Below, piece after piece: positions 54,383 to 62,611 of a stretch of 64,000 bases of DNA (its first letter is position 1; each line of letters starts with the position of its first letter). The translations under genes were made by a program, and so were the position numbers. Location: the NCBI GenBank assembly GCA_016219645.1, contig JACRLR010000010.1:64552-128551 (forward strand), written 5' to 3'. This stretch comes from Nitrospirota bacterium. Lineage in GTDB: Bacteria; Nitrospirota; Nitrospiria; Nitrospirales; Nitrospiraceae. Under the pieces are notes generated by a model. The model searched no databases and was not told the DNA's origin. It saw nothing but the letters and a program-made list of their open reading frames with translations.

Positions 54383-56835
54383 TACTGGTGGATTCCATAA
54401 CAATCAAAGAGTTTCGCGGTATCCGCGAACTAACCCTGGAATTTAAGCAGAAAAATTTTGCCATCTGTGGCCCCAACGGTACGGGCAAGAGTGGCGTGGT
54501 TGATGCTCTTGAATTCGCCCTGACTGGAAACGTATCGCGTCTTTCCGGGGAGGGGAAAGGCGAAGTCTCCCTCAAGCAACACGCACCCCACGTAGACATG
54601 CGGGACAACCCAGACAAGGCACGTGTTACGGTCAAGGTTACAATCCCCAAGCTGAATAAGACAGTCACTGTCGAGCGAAGTCTGAAGAATCCAGCTGTTG
54701 CACAAGTGACGCCAAACGATGCCGATGTAATCGAAATACTCGATCAAGTGAAGTCTCATCCCGAGATCGCGCTTTCCCGCCGTGAGATAATTCGATATGT
54801 GTTAGCGACTCCCGGCAAACGCGCTGAGGAGGTCCAGGCGCTCCTCCATCTCGATCAAGTTGAGCGAGTCCGAGTAGTTTTACAAAAGGTCGCAAATAGT
54901 TGCGAGAAGCAGTTAGCTCCTCTCGCCACGGCAGTCACTCAAGCCCGAGAAAACCTATTGCGTGCAACAGGTATATCCGACGTGAAAACGGAGCGATTGC
55001 TTGCCGAGGCGAACACACAACGCACTATTATTGGGCTCCCCGCGCTTGTAGACCTGACTGACTCAACATCTCTCAAGGACGGAATGGCAACGCCAAGCTT
55101 GGCACAACCCCAACATATTCCCAAGGCTCAAGCCCTCGCTGATATTGGAGCCGCCCGCCAGACTCTCACTGAGATTACAAGCGCTTCAACTACTGCAAGT
55201 GCCGCTCAAGCACTGGATGCGCTTAACGCTCTTGCCAGCGATCCAGCCATCTCAGCGAGTGTGGAAAGAGAGAGTTTCTATGTAATCGGGATGGAGATGA
55301 TTGAAGCTGCAGCGTGTCCGTTCTGCGATATCGCATGGGATCTCGTCGATCTCAAGAAGCACATTCAAGCCAAGCTAGATCATTTGAGAGCGATATCTGA
55401 CAAACGCAAGAAAATCGAGAAGATGATCGCCCCTCTGATCACATCCCTTCGGAAAGCTCATTCTGCCATGAACAACTTGACTGGACACGCCGCCACTGCG
55501 ACACCGCCAGTGGTCATTGAAGAAGTCATCTCCTATGGAACAAGTTGCAGAACTGCCATCGATAAGTTGACATCCTTCCTGCCAGTGAATGAAACGATTA
55601 CGGCTCTGAATAGTATGTTGATGGTGCCCACGGGGGCTTTCGAAGCCATCGATAGACTCGACCAAGTAGTCGCTGCCCTACCTGAGCCGACTAAGCAAGA
55701 CGCCGCTAGAGACTGGCTTTCGGTCGCGCAAGAGCGGCTTGAATTCTGGCGTGATGCAACGCGAAAGAATAAGGCCGCGACAGAACAAGCTCAGAGGGCA
55801 CGGCAGGTGTCTGACATATACGCTACCACGAGTGACAAGGTACTTGCGGGAATCTATGAGGCTGTCGAGAAAGATTTTGCCTCACTTTATCGTTATGTCA
55901 ACCGCGAAGATGAAAACACGTTCAACGCTCAACTCGTCCCATCTATGGGAAAGCTTGGTTTCGGTGTGGACTTCTACGGCCGTGGTTTCTTCCCGCCAGG
56001 CGCTTATCATAGTGAGGGTCACCAAGACAGTATGGGCTTGTGCTTATATCTCGCGTTGATGAGACACCTCCAAGGTACCGGGTTCACTCTTGCCGTGCTC
56101 GACGACATTCTAATGTCCGTGGATGCAGGTCACCGACGTGAAGTCTGTGCCCTCCTGAAGAAGGAGTTCCCGAACACACAGTTCATCATGACAACGCATG
56201 ACCCAATCTGGTTGCGCCACATGAAGACGGAGGGAATCATTGATGGACGGTCAGCACTACAATTCAGAAATTGGAGCGTAGATCAGGGACCAACTAGATG
56301 GGACGCGCGAGACGTATGGAAAGAGATCGAGGACTACCTCAATAATAATGACGTACGAGGTGCGGCATCTCTCCTGAGGCACTATCTTGAATACGAATCA
56401 GCTGAATTGTGTCACAGACTGCGCGCGCCCGTTGAGTTCCGTGGCGATGCTCAGTATCAGCTCGGCGAGCTTCTACCCGCAGCGATCAAACGCATGCGTA
56501 CACTCTTTGCGCGTATGAAGGAGTCGGCAAACTCATGGAACCAACAGGAGCTTGTAGACCAACTTGCCGCACGCGATACCAAATTTATCAAACTCGCCAC
56601 AAGCTCGAACGCTGAGCAATGGCAGGTAAACGTGGCAGTGCATTACAATTCTTGGGACAATCTGTGCAAGAAAGACTTCGAGCCCGTAGTAGAAGCGGTC
56701 CGCCAGCTACTCAGTGCATTCACTTGTTCAGATTGTGACGAGTACCTCCGCGTGTCACCTGACCGCGAAACTCCTGAATCGATTCGATGCGAATGCGGTA
56801 AAACAACCTTCAATCTTCAGAAAAAAGTCCCGTAG
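54379..56835 (+). CDS. Rad50/RecF-like ABC ATPase with zinc hook and C-terminal Cys cluster
   Basis: An 818-residue SMC/Rad50-like ATPase, starting with TTG in the overlap. Walker A is GPNGTGKS at 31-38. A CPFC (Cys313, Cys316) resembles a zinc hook within short helical arms. The ABC signature region is SEGHQDSMG near 545, Walker B is AVLDDIL with Asp575/Asp576, and the H-loop is TTHDP near 607. The last 40 residues have CSDC...RCEC, a zinc-ribbon-like module. It resembles ATPases of phage-defence systems such as RloC in layout, but no nuclease effector domain is evident. Confidence 0.85.
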   Translation: MILVDSITIKEFRGIRELTLEFKQKNFAICGPNGTGKSGVVDALEFALTGNVSRLSGEGKGEVSLKQHAPHVDMRDNPDKARVTVKVTIPKLNKTVTVERSLKNPAVAQVTPNDADVIEILDQVKSHPEIALSRREIIRYVLATPGKRAEEVQALLHLDQVERVRVVLQKVANSCEKQLAPLATAVTQARENLLRATGISDVKTERLLAEANTQRTIIGLPALVDLTDSTSLKDGMATPSLAQPQHIPKAQALADIGAARQTLTEITSASTTASAAQALDALNALASDPAISASVERESFYVIGMEMIEAAACPFCDIAWDLVDLKKHIQAKLDHLRAISDKRKKIEKMIAPLITSLRKAHSAMNNLTGHAATATPPVVIEEVISYGTSCRTAIDKLTSFLPVNETITALNSMLMVPTGAFEAIDRLDQVVAALPEPTKQDAARDWLSVAQERLEFWRDATRKNKAATEQAQRARQVSDIYATTSDKVLAGIYEAVEKDFASLYRYVNREDENTFNAQLVPSMGKLGFGVDFYGRGFFPPGAYHSEGHQDSMGLCLYLALMRHLQGTGFTLAVLDDILMSVDAGHRREVCALLKKEFPNTQFIMTTHDPIWLRHMKTEGIIDGRSALQFRNWSVDQGPTRWDARDVWKEIEDYLNNNDVRGAASLLRHYLEYESAELCHRLRAPVEFRGDAQYQLGELLPAAIKRMRTLFARMKESANSWNQQELVDQLAARDTKFIKLATSSNAEQWQVNVAVHYNSWDNLCKKDFEPVVEAVRQLLSAFTCSDCDEYLRVSPDRETPESIRCECGKTTFNLQKKVP

Positions 56836-57008
56836 AAATGGAACGGTTATCAGGCCCCATTTCGTGGTGCGCGGGAGGAGAAAACAGGGAGATTCTGAAT
56901 TTTCAGATGAAAGCTACTGAGCTCGTTTCTTAATACCCTGCACGCTCGCACGAGAGCGGACAGACTCTCCCTCACCGCGCCCACCCTAGCCTGCTCTTCC
57001 CTGTTCCC

Positions 57009-57515
57009 TCAAGTCTTGAATCCGATGCGGCGGGATTTTGGTGTCGGCTCCGCCATCAATTCACGAATGGCTTCGAAGACGACACGAAACTGGCCGTCAT
57101 ACTTCTTCTCCAGATCTGTGAGGCGTCGGGCAAGAACTTTGTTCGAACTAATCATCTCACGCAGACGAACAAAGGTGCGCATGATGGCGATGTTCACTTC
57201 GATGGCGCGCTTGCTATGCAACACGCTGGACAACATTGCGACACCCTGCTCGGTAAAGGCATAGGGCGCATGCCTTCTGCCACCCCACTTCGAACTTGAT
57301 ATCGCAATTTGCGATTTCAAGTTTTCAAACTCCGCTTTTGTTAACTGGAACATGAAATCACCGGGAAAACGATCCTCGTTTCTTTTGACGGCTTCGTTCA
57401 ATCTTCCCACTGTGACGCCGTAGAGCTGAGCCAAATCGCTATCCAGCATCACGTTATGGCCACGGATCAGAAGGATTGTCTGTTCAATTCGTTCGCGAGG
57501 TACCAGAGCGCTCAT
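57009..57515 (-). CDS. ORF6N-domain DNA-binding protein
   Basis: A 168-residue protein with an N-terminal ORF6N (KilA-N related) domain, about 1-110: [38 protein letters not shown], then [23 protein letters not shown]. The C-terminus is a coiled coil ([21 protein letters not shown]). These occur in phages and free-standing accessory loci; here there are no other phage genes. GAGG precedes the ATG. Confidence 0.9.
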   Translation of the reverse strand: MSALVPRERIEQTILLIRGHNVMLDSDLAQLYGVTVGRLNEAVKRNEDRFPGDFMFQLTKAEFENLKSQIAISSSKWGGRRHAPYAFTEQGVAMLSSVLHSKRAIEVNIAIMRTFVRLREMISSNKVLARRLTDLEKKYDGQFRVVFEAIRELMAEPTPKSRRIGFKT

Positions 57516-57805
57516 ATTTCCTCTCCGCTACGCTCAATCCACCGCGAGGATGAAAGTAGACACTCTGTCCTTTCTATAACATCAACATACAGAAAACAAA
57601 ATGGAAGCATTATGCGTGAGAGGTGCCTGTCAAATGCTGCAATAATGAGCAGATGACTGAGGTCTCATATGAGAGCGGCAGGGACTATGACGTATAACTG
57701 GAGGGGTTGATCTGGTCTTCTTTGCTGTCCGAACGGGCTACCCATATGAACAGAGTGAGGGGCAGAACTGAATGGATAGTGCCAGATAGTTTCCCATCGC
57801 CTCAG
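57516..57805. other. Spacer without visible gene
   Basis: The interval between the ORF6N start and the family A repeats contains no credible frame. TTGTCC-like and TATAAC-like hexamers near 57560-57590 could hold the ORF6N promoter, but none stands out. Confidence 0.4.
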
Positions 57806-57996
57806 AAGAGGGCTCCCTAGATGGTCTCTCACTGCGCGTGTCCAACGAATGCTGGTTCATCTGGTCTATCTCGTCAATCTGGTTGGTCGAACCTGAAATT
57901 CATCCGAAAAACCAGACAGACCAGAAGACCAGCCCACCAGATAGACAAACCCAGGCGCGTTCCGCGAGCAAGAAGGGCACCTGGCCGCTCCTCCCC
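57806..57996. repeat. Family A unit interrupted by a family C hairpin
   Basis: GGCTCCCTAGATGGTCTCTC and ACTGCGCGTGTCCAACGAATG begin a family A unit. A pentamer hairpin (57853-57952, TGGTTCATCTGGTCTATCTC) then starts at the same core position as in the 46.9 kb copy. The unit resumes with GCGCGTTCCGCGAGCAAGAA. Confidence 0.7.
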
Positions 57997-58024
57997 ATCC
58001 TTCGAAACTCGCTCGCTATCTTCA

Positions 58025-58121
58025 GGGGTGGGGCTGATTGATCTTCCACTGCGCGCGTCCAACGAGGGGAGTCCACGACCGCGCGTTGCGCGAGCACAGA
58101 AGATCGATCAGCCCCCACCCC
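58025..58121. repeat. Family A palindrome, near-perfect arms
   Basis: GGGGTGGGGCTGATTGATCT and AGATCGATCAGCCCCCACCCC are complementary with only a couple of mismatches. The core between them is GCGCGCGTCCAACGAGGGGA...GCGCGTTGCGCGAGCAC. It sits 10 bases before the cupin stop codon and could terminate that transcript. Confidence 0.85.
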
Positions 58122-58131
58122 ACTCCCATCT

Positions 58132-58452
58132 TTAAGATGGATTCGGCGCGACGAACACGAGGACTTTCAGGCGCTGGTCTGTGTGGTTCTTCACACCATG
58201 TTCTTCTCCGGCTGGCGCCATGGTCCCTTGCCCTGGACCAAGAACCTGTTTCTCTGAACCGACCTGAAACGTACCCCGCCCCTCAAGCACGAGATAGACC
58301 TTATCCTGCTCGCCGTGGGTATGGCCTTTCTGTTCCTGCCCCGGCTCGAAGCAATAGACGTCACAAAAGAATCGTGGCGTCTGAAAGATGTTGTTCTTCT
58401 TCATCTTCTCAGAGCTAAACCGCTGATAATCAGATAGATGTACGACGTTCAT
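58132..58452 (-). CDS. Cupin-domain protein
   Basis: A 106-residue single cupin. CFEPGQEQKGHTHGEQDKVYLVLEGRG is cupin motif 1 with the His/His/Glu ligand set, and PGQGTMAPAGEEHGVKN is motif 2. It is a small metal-binding barrel without an assigned substrate. The ATG at 58464 overlaps the stop of the upstream gene (TAATG), so the start may be four codons earlier. Confidence 0.87.
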   Translation of the reverse strand: MNVVHLSDYQRFSSEKMKKNNIFQTPRFFCDVYCFEPGQEQKGHTHGEQDKVYLVLEGRGTFQVGSEKQVLGPGQGTMAPAGEEHGVKNHTDQRLKVLVFVAPNPS

Positions 58453-58463
58453 CCTCAACTCCA

Positions 58464-59363
58464 TTAGAGTGGTTGCGAAGGCGTTTGACGATGCTTATGG
58501 GCCGCCAGAATGGAATCGACTGAGATGACATGATGCGACAACCCCAAATCCTTGGCCGGAAGCCCCATCGCCAGACCAAGTAACTGCGGCAGATGCAGGA
58601 TTGGTAAGTCGAGTTCCCGGCTGACCGCGCGGCCTGCCCGTTCCTGATAAATATCCAGACTCATGTGACAGAGAGGACAGGGCGTGACCATAAAATCGGC
58701 CCCCTGCTCCTTCGCTTCCTTCATATGTGCCCCTGCCATCGCGACAGCGATGGCTTCCTTTTCAAGGATGATGGGGAACCCGCAGCATTTGGTTCGCCCG
58801 GCATAGGCCACCGGTTCGCCGCCGACGGCCTTGATGACTCGATCGAGAGATTGAGGGTTTTCAGGATCGTCAAAGCCTAGCTCCCACGAAGGGCGCAGGA
58901 TATAGCAACCATAAAAGGGGGCGATCCGAAAGTCGCTCATCGGCTCAGAAGCCAGGGCGCCCAGGCGAGCCAGCCCGATGTCACGAACGACTATCCACAA
59001 GAGATGTTTCACTTGGACGTGACCGTGATAGGTCAGCCCTTCCGGCGCAAGAAGGGCATTCATACGGTCTCGGGTCTCTGCTTCAGTCTTCAATCGACGA
59101 TTGGCTGCGCTCATCACCCCCTGGCAGGTGCCACAGATCGTCATAATATCCAGCCCGAGCGCCTCTGCTTGCGCGAACGTTCTGGTGTTGAGCGCCAGAG
59201 CCGTATCTGGGTTGGCTTCGGTCACGACACCGGCGCCGCAGCAGGCTGCGGAGGCAAGCTCGACGACTTCGATTCCCAGTCGGCCAATAATCGCCCTCGT
59301 CGATTGATAGAGCTCAGGCGTCGCCCCTTGCGCCGCACAGCCGGGATAGAGAGCAAATTTCAT
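58464..59363 (-). CDS. HdrB-like CCG-domain subunit (succinate dehydrogenase/heterodisulfide-reductase type)
   Basis: A 299-residue protein starting at MKFALYPGCAAQG; the upstream extension is rejected. It has two Cys-rich CCG domains (LASAACCGAGVV, CGTCQGV; then AYAGRTKCCGFP and TPCPLCHMS), the ligand sets of HdrB and SdhE-type subunits, which bind a noncubane [4Fe-4S] cluster. Together with the SdhB-like gene nearby it could form an electron-transfer module linking succinate or thiol-disulfide chemistry to quinones. Confidence 0.86.
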   Translation of the reverse strand: MKFALYPGCAAQGATPELYQSTRAIIGRLGIEVVELASAACCGAGVVTEANPDTALALNTRTFAQAEALGLDIMTICGTCQGVMSAANRRLKTEAETRDRMNALLAPEGLTYHGHVQVKHLLWIVVRDIGLARLGALASEPMSDFRIAPFYGCYILRPSWELGFDDPENPQSLDRVIKAVGGEPVAYAGRTKCCGFPIILEKEAIAVAMAGAHMKEAKEQGADFMVTPCPLCHMSLDIYQERAGRAVSRELDLPILHLPQLLGLAMGLPAKDLGLSHHVISVDSILAAHKHRQTPSQPL

Positions 59364-59448
59364 GGGTCTACCGTGGGGGGAAACGGGACAGTGTCCTGGT
59401 GAGAGAGTCTCGAAGATCCTCCAATGCAACCACTGTTTTCGTCTTTAC

Positions 59449-59796
59449 CTATTTAGCTGCTTGATTGTCCCGTTCATAGGGCTCCATCTCGATCTGTTCC
59501 ACTGTGCGCTGCAGACGAGTCCACTCGCCCGGATTCATCGTCACGAACTCCAGGCCGAATTCCCGTCCTCGTTTCCACCGGACGATGGCTTGCTGAATCT
59601 GAATGGGGGATTCCTGACCTGTCGTCACGATTCGAACCTCCAGGGAGACCCCTGGCTGAACGTCAACGGCGCTTTCAATGCGGCAACCGCCGATGGAGAG
59701 ATCAACGATATCGCCTTCCCCACCAACCATGCCGACGGAAGAAAACGAACTCCGAAAGTGGACATGAAACCGGAGGTTTTTCCGAAGGTCCATCAC
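59449..59796 (-). CDS. PilZ-domain protein
   Basis: A 115-residue single PilZ domain. RKNLRFHV is close to the RxxxR cyclic-di-GMP motif and VDLSIGGCRI is the DxSxxG motif. It would bind c-di-GMP and could be a receptor for signals controlled by the HD-GYP protein encoded 50 kb upstream. It lies between the HdrB-like gene and the RtcB remnant. Confidence 0.87.
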   Translation of the reverse strand: MMDLRKNLRFHVHFRSSFSSVGMVGGEGDIVDLSIGGCRIESAVDVQPGVSLEVRIVTTGQESPIQIQQAIVRWKRGREFGLEFVTMNPGEWTRLQRTVEQIEMEPYERDNQAAK

Positions 59797-59822
59797 CGCA
59801 CCTCGAAGGAGGGAGGATCTAT

Positions 59823-60389
59823 TTATCCCTTTATATTCCCTATTGGGCGTAATTCCAATACTTTTTTTGTGATCCCGGCGCGCTCTACCGATTCGACGAC
59901 GTCAGAGATGTTCTTGTAGGCCAGTCCCGCCTCCTCGGCGAGACCCGACATCGAAACGGCCTTGACCAGGATGCCACGCTGTGGCATCTGTTGCTGCAAC
60001 TCCCTTCCACGGATGGTTCGCTTGGCTTGCGCCCGGGACATCGTTCTCCCGGAGCCGTGCATCGTCGAGCCACCACAGATGACCGGCTGCCCTGTCTGTC
60101 GAAACACTTCCGGCAGCTCCGGACTCCCGGGCCCAAATGCCCTGGTCGCCCCTTTCCGGTGCACCACCACAAGGCCTTCTGCATACCGTTCCACCTTGGC
60201 GATTGGCAAAAGCCGTATTCGCGGCACAGTGGCAGGATTTGCCATACTCTCAACGAGAGCCTGGGTTGCACCGCGAAAGACATCCTCAAGCGACTCTCCT
60301 ATCGCTTCGAAGGCGAGATCGGCCAGGGCGACATCCTCGAGAAATCGAACGGTCCAGGCCATGGGAGTCAGACTCGCGGTATACCGCAT
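59823..60389 (-). CDS. Archease/RtcB chimeric remnant
   Basis: A 188-residue frame. Residues about 10-55 (VRFLEDVALADLAFEAIGESLEDVFRGATQALVESM) look like the archease N-terminus. Residues about 70-188 match the C-terminal part of RNA ligase RtcB: VVVHRKGATRAFGPGSPELP with the guanylylated His motif, then GSTMHGSGRTMSR and SGLAEEAGLAYKNISDVVESVERAGITKKVLELRPIGNIKG. The central RtcB metal-binding domain is missing, and so is the rest of archease. It is thus probably a decayed rtcB-archease locus still in frame, not an active ligase; a recent fusion cannot be excluded. Confidence 0.7.
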   Translation of the reverse strand: MRYTASLTPMAWTVRFLEDVALADLAFEAIGESLEDVFRGATQALVESMANPATVPRIRLLPIAKVERYAEGLVVVHRKGATRAFGPGSPELPEVFRQTGQPVICGGSTMHGSGRTMSRAQAKRTIRGRELQQQMPQRGILVKAVSMSGLAEEAGLAYKNISDVVESVERAGITKKVLELRPIGNIKG

Positions 60390-61345
60390 CGCGCTCGGCG
60401 GATCAGGGACTGAACATGACTCAACCCGGGAACTGCGTGACCGAAGGGATAAGGGATTTTGCCTTTGAACAACATCTTGATGCCCAACGGCAGTAGGTGC
60501 AAGAGGGCACGGGGTGAGAACCCGACCACTTTCAGTGGCATGATTGCTTCATTCAAACGCCCTTGCTGTTCGATCAGATCGGTAAAGCCAAGGACATGAC
60601 GCGCGCCGCCCGTCATCGACAAGCCTCGTTGGAGCGAGGCCCGCCGCAGCCGGATAATCGCCTCCATCGGTTTGACGTCTTTCGGGCAGACCTCCACGCA
60701 GAAGTTGCAGCGCGTGCAATCCCAGATTCCATGCTCGCCTTGAAGCGCCGACAGCCTGGCGCGGGTTGCCGATGGAGCCTCACGCGGGTCGGAGAGAAAT
60801 CGATCTGCCTTCGCCAAGGCTGCGGGGCCTGCAAACCCCTTTGACACTTCATGCACGGTACAGGCGGCCACGCATGCGCCACACATGATACAGGCATCCA
60901 CATTGTGAAACTGCGGGTTGCCCAGATCGGCCCGTCCCTGCCTCCGGGCCGCCATGCCTTCACGCGATGGTCGAGCTGCCGATACCAGCCAAGGATGGAC
61001 ACCGTGAATCTTTTCCCAGAACGAGGCCATATTCACGACCAGGTCCTTGATCACCGGCAAGTTGCGGAGCGGCTCGACTCTAATGTGCCCATGCCGCTCC
61101 ACTTCATTGCGGAGGGAAGTCCGGCAAGCCAATTTCTCGCTCCCGTTGATTGTCATCGCACAAGACCCGCAAATCGCGGAGCGGCAGGAGTAGCGGAGGG
61201 CCAAGCCCCCGTCGCATTCGTTCTTGATCCGAATGAGGGCATCCAGGACGGTCATCCCGCGCCCGACATCGAGCCGGAACTCCTCAGGGTGGCCGGTCGA
61301 ATCGACTTCGGGATTGAACCGTTGGATGGTGAAGGTCAGGCGCAT
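60368..61345 (-). CDS. sdhB: Succinate dehydrogenase/fumarate reductase iron-sulfur subunit
   Basis: A 325-residue subunit of complex II type. The N-terminal ferredoxin domain binds a [2Fe-2S] cluster (YSCRSAICGSCAMTING, then LACRT). The C-terminal half binds two further clusters (CIMCGACVAAC and CTRCNFCVEVCP). It is longer than typical SdhB (about 240 residues), having an extra C-terminal tail of about 80 residues. The SdhA, SdhC and SdhD subunits are not adjacent. Overlap of the next frame (22 bases) comes from the chimera's N-terminus. Confidence 0.93.
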   Translation of the reverse strand: MRLTFTIQRFNPEVDSTGHPEEFRLDVGRGMTVLDALIRIKNECDGGLALRYSCRSAICGSCAMTINGSEKLACRTSLRNEVERHGHIRVEPLRNLPVIKDLVVNMASFWEKIHGVHPWLVSAARPSREGMAARRQGRADLGNPQFHNVDACIMCGACVAACTVHEVSKGFAGPAALAKADRFLSDPREAPSATRARLSALQGEHGIWDCTRCNFCVEVCPKDVKPMEAIIRLRRASLQRGLSMTGGARHVLGFTDLIEQQGRLNEAIMPLKVVGFSPRALLHLLPLGIKMLFKGKIPYPFGHAVPGLSHVQSLIRRARCGIPRV

Positions 61346-61349
61346 AGAG

Positions 61350-61423
61350 GACGTGAGGCGTAAAACGTGAAACGTCAGGCGTAAAACGTGTGAAAGCTTT
61401 TTACGCCTTACGCCTTACGTCTT
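61350..61423. repeat. Family D low-complexity palindrome (CGTGAAACG units)
   Basis: ACGTGAGGCGTAAAACGTGA and AGGCGTAAAACGTG are followed by TTTTTACGCCTTACGCCTTACGT. The halves are complementary and end in a T-rich loop region. It lies just after the stop codon of the minus-strand peptidase gene and before sdhB's start. Confidence 0.65.
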
Positions 61424-61425
61424 GA

Positions 61426-62571
61426 TCAGCCCAGCTCGAACGTCTTCGGAGAGTTCGTCAGATTGCGACATCCGTCTTTGGTGACGAGCACCATGTCTTC
61501 GATACGGACTGCGCCGAGTCCGGGATAATACAGGCCCGGCTCGACGGTCACAACGTGGCCTTCTTGGAGCAGCGATCCGGTGCGGCTAATGCGCGGCATT
61601 TCATGGATGTCGAGTCCGACCCCGTGGCCGGTCCCGTGAAAGTAGCCCTGCATGCGCCCATTGACAAGCCCTGTCTTATATCCCGCCTTTTCAAACCGGC
61701 TGCAGATGCCCTGATGAATTCTTTTTCCATCTGCCCCATCTTTGATTTTTGTGATGGCCTCTTCCTGTGCATCCAGGACGGTCTTATACAGCCGCTTCAA
61801 TTCCGGACTCGGGGTCCCGCGGACGACGGTCCTGGACATGTCGGCAAAATACCGGTTGGTAGCGGACCGGGGAAACACGTCGAAGATAATGCTGCGATGA
61901 GCCGGTAACGGCCCACTACCTTCGTTATGTGGATCACAGGCCTGCTCCCCTCCCGCGACGATGGTATGTTGCGCGACACAGTCGCACTCCATTAAGTTGA
62001 CATTGATTAGCTTCTTGACTCGCTCCGACGTCAGCGGTATGCCCTCGAACCATAGTTGTCCCTCGTTGATCGAGGCCCGACGAAGCATGTCATGGGCGGC
62101 TGTGACGGCCTGTTCGGTCGCACGCTGAGCTGCCTCGATGCAGCGGACTTCTTCGGCGGTCTTGACTACACGTTGTTCGTAGAAGGGCTCCTTCTTCGGG
62201 TGCAACTGATATCCCAGGGACTGGAACTTGATGGCATGGCCGAAAGGAAAATTGGCAGGGACTCGGATCTGTGTGATGCCGGCTTCCCGCAACAAAATGT
62301 GGACGACCTCGACCGTGCCTGGCTCGGCAATGCCCTGCGTCTTTGCCCTCCCTTCGACCTCCGAATACGAGAGTACCCGATCGACGGACGATTGGCTCTT
62401 TGCCCGGTCCATCTCGAGGTCGCTCATCACCAGAATCCGCTCCCCTTTAATCTCCAAATAGATAAAGGGGTCAGGCGCAATAAACCGCGTCGCATAATAT
62501 AGATTCGCGTCGGTCTCGCTGGCTGCGATGAAGACCGTGGCATATTGAGATCGAGCGGTAGATGACGCCAT
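61426..62571 (-). CDS. M24-family Xaa-Pro peptidase
   Basis: A 381-residue metallopeptidase of the prolidase/aminopeptidase P group. The creatinase-like N-terminal domain (about 1-140) precedes the pita-bread domain: IIFDVFPRSATNRYFADMSRT carries the two metal Asp, YFHGTGHGVGLDIHEMP the metal His, and VEPGLYYPGLGAVRIED the two Glu. It releases an N-terminal residue in front of proline or splits X-Pro dipeptides. It is preceded by the family D repeat on its 3' side. Confidence 0.93.
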   Translation of the reverse strand: MASSTARSQYATVFIAASETDANLYYATRFIAPDPFIYLEIKGERILVMSDLEMDRAKSQSSVDRVLSYSEVEGRAKTQGIAEPGTVEVVHILLREAGITQIRVPANFPFGHAIKFQSLGYQLHPKKEPFYEQRVVKTAEEVRCIEAAQRATEQAVTAAHDMLRRASINEGQLWFEGIPLTSERVKKLINVNLMECDCVAQHTIVAGGEQACDPHNEGSGPLPAHRSIIFDVFPRSATNRYFADMSRTVVRGTPSPELKRLYKTVLDAQEEAITKIKDGADGKRIHQGICSRFEKAGYKTGLVNGRMQGYFHGTGHGVGLDIHEMPRISRTGSLLQEGHVVTVEPGLYYPGLGAVRIEDMVLVTKDGCRNLTNSPKTFELG

Positions 62572-62611
62572 AGGGAACCCGTTGGGAATCTAGCATGGGG
62601 TGGGGGGTCGG

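Noticed and set aside
57009-57515. Prophage signal from the ORF6N protein
   Set aside because: ORF6N proteins are common outside phages and no structural, integrase or lysis gene is nearby.
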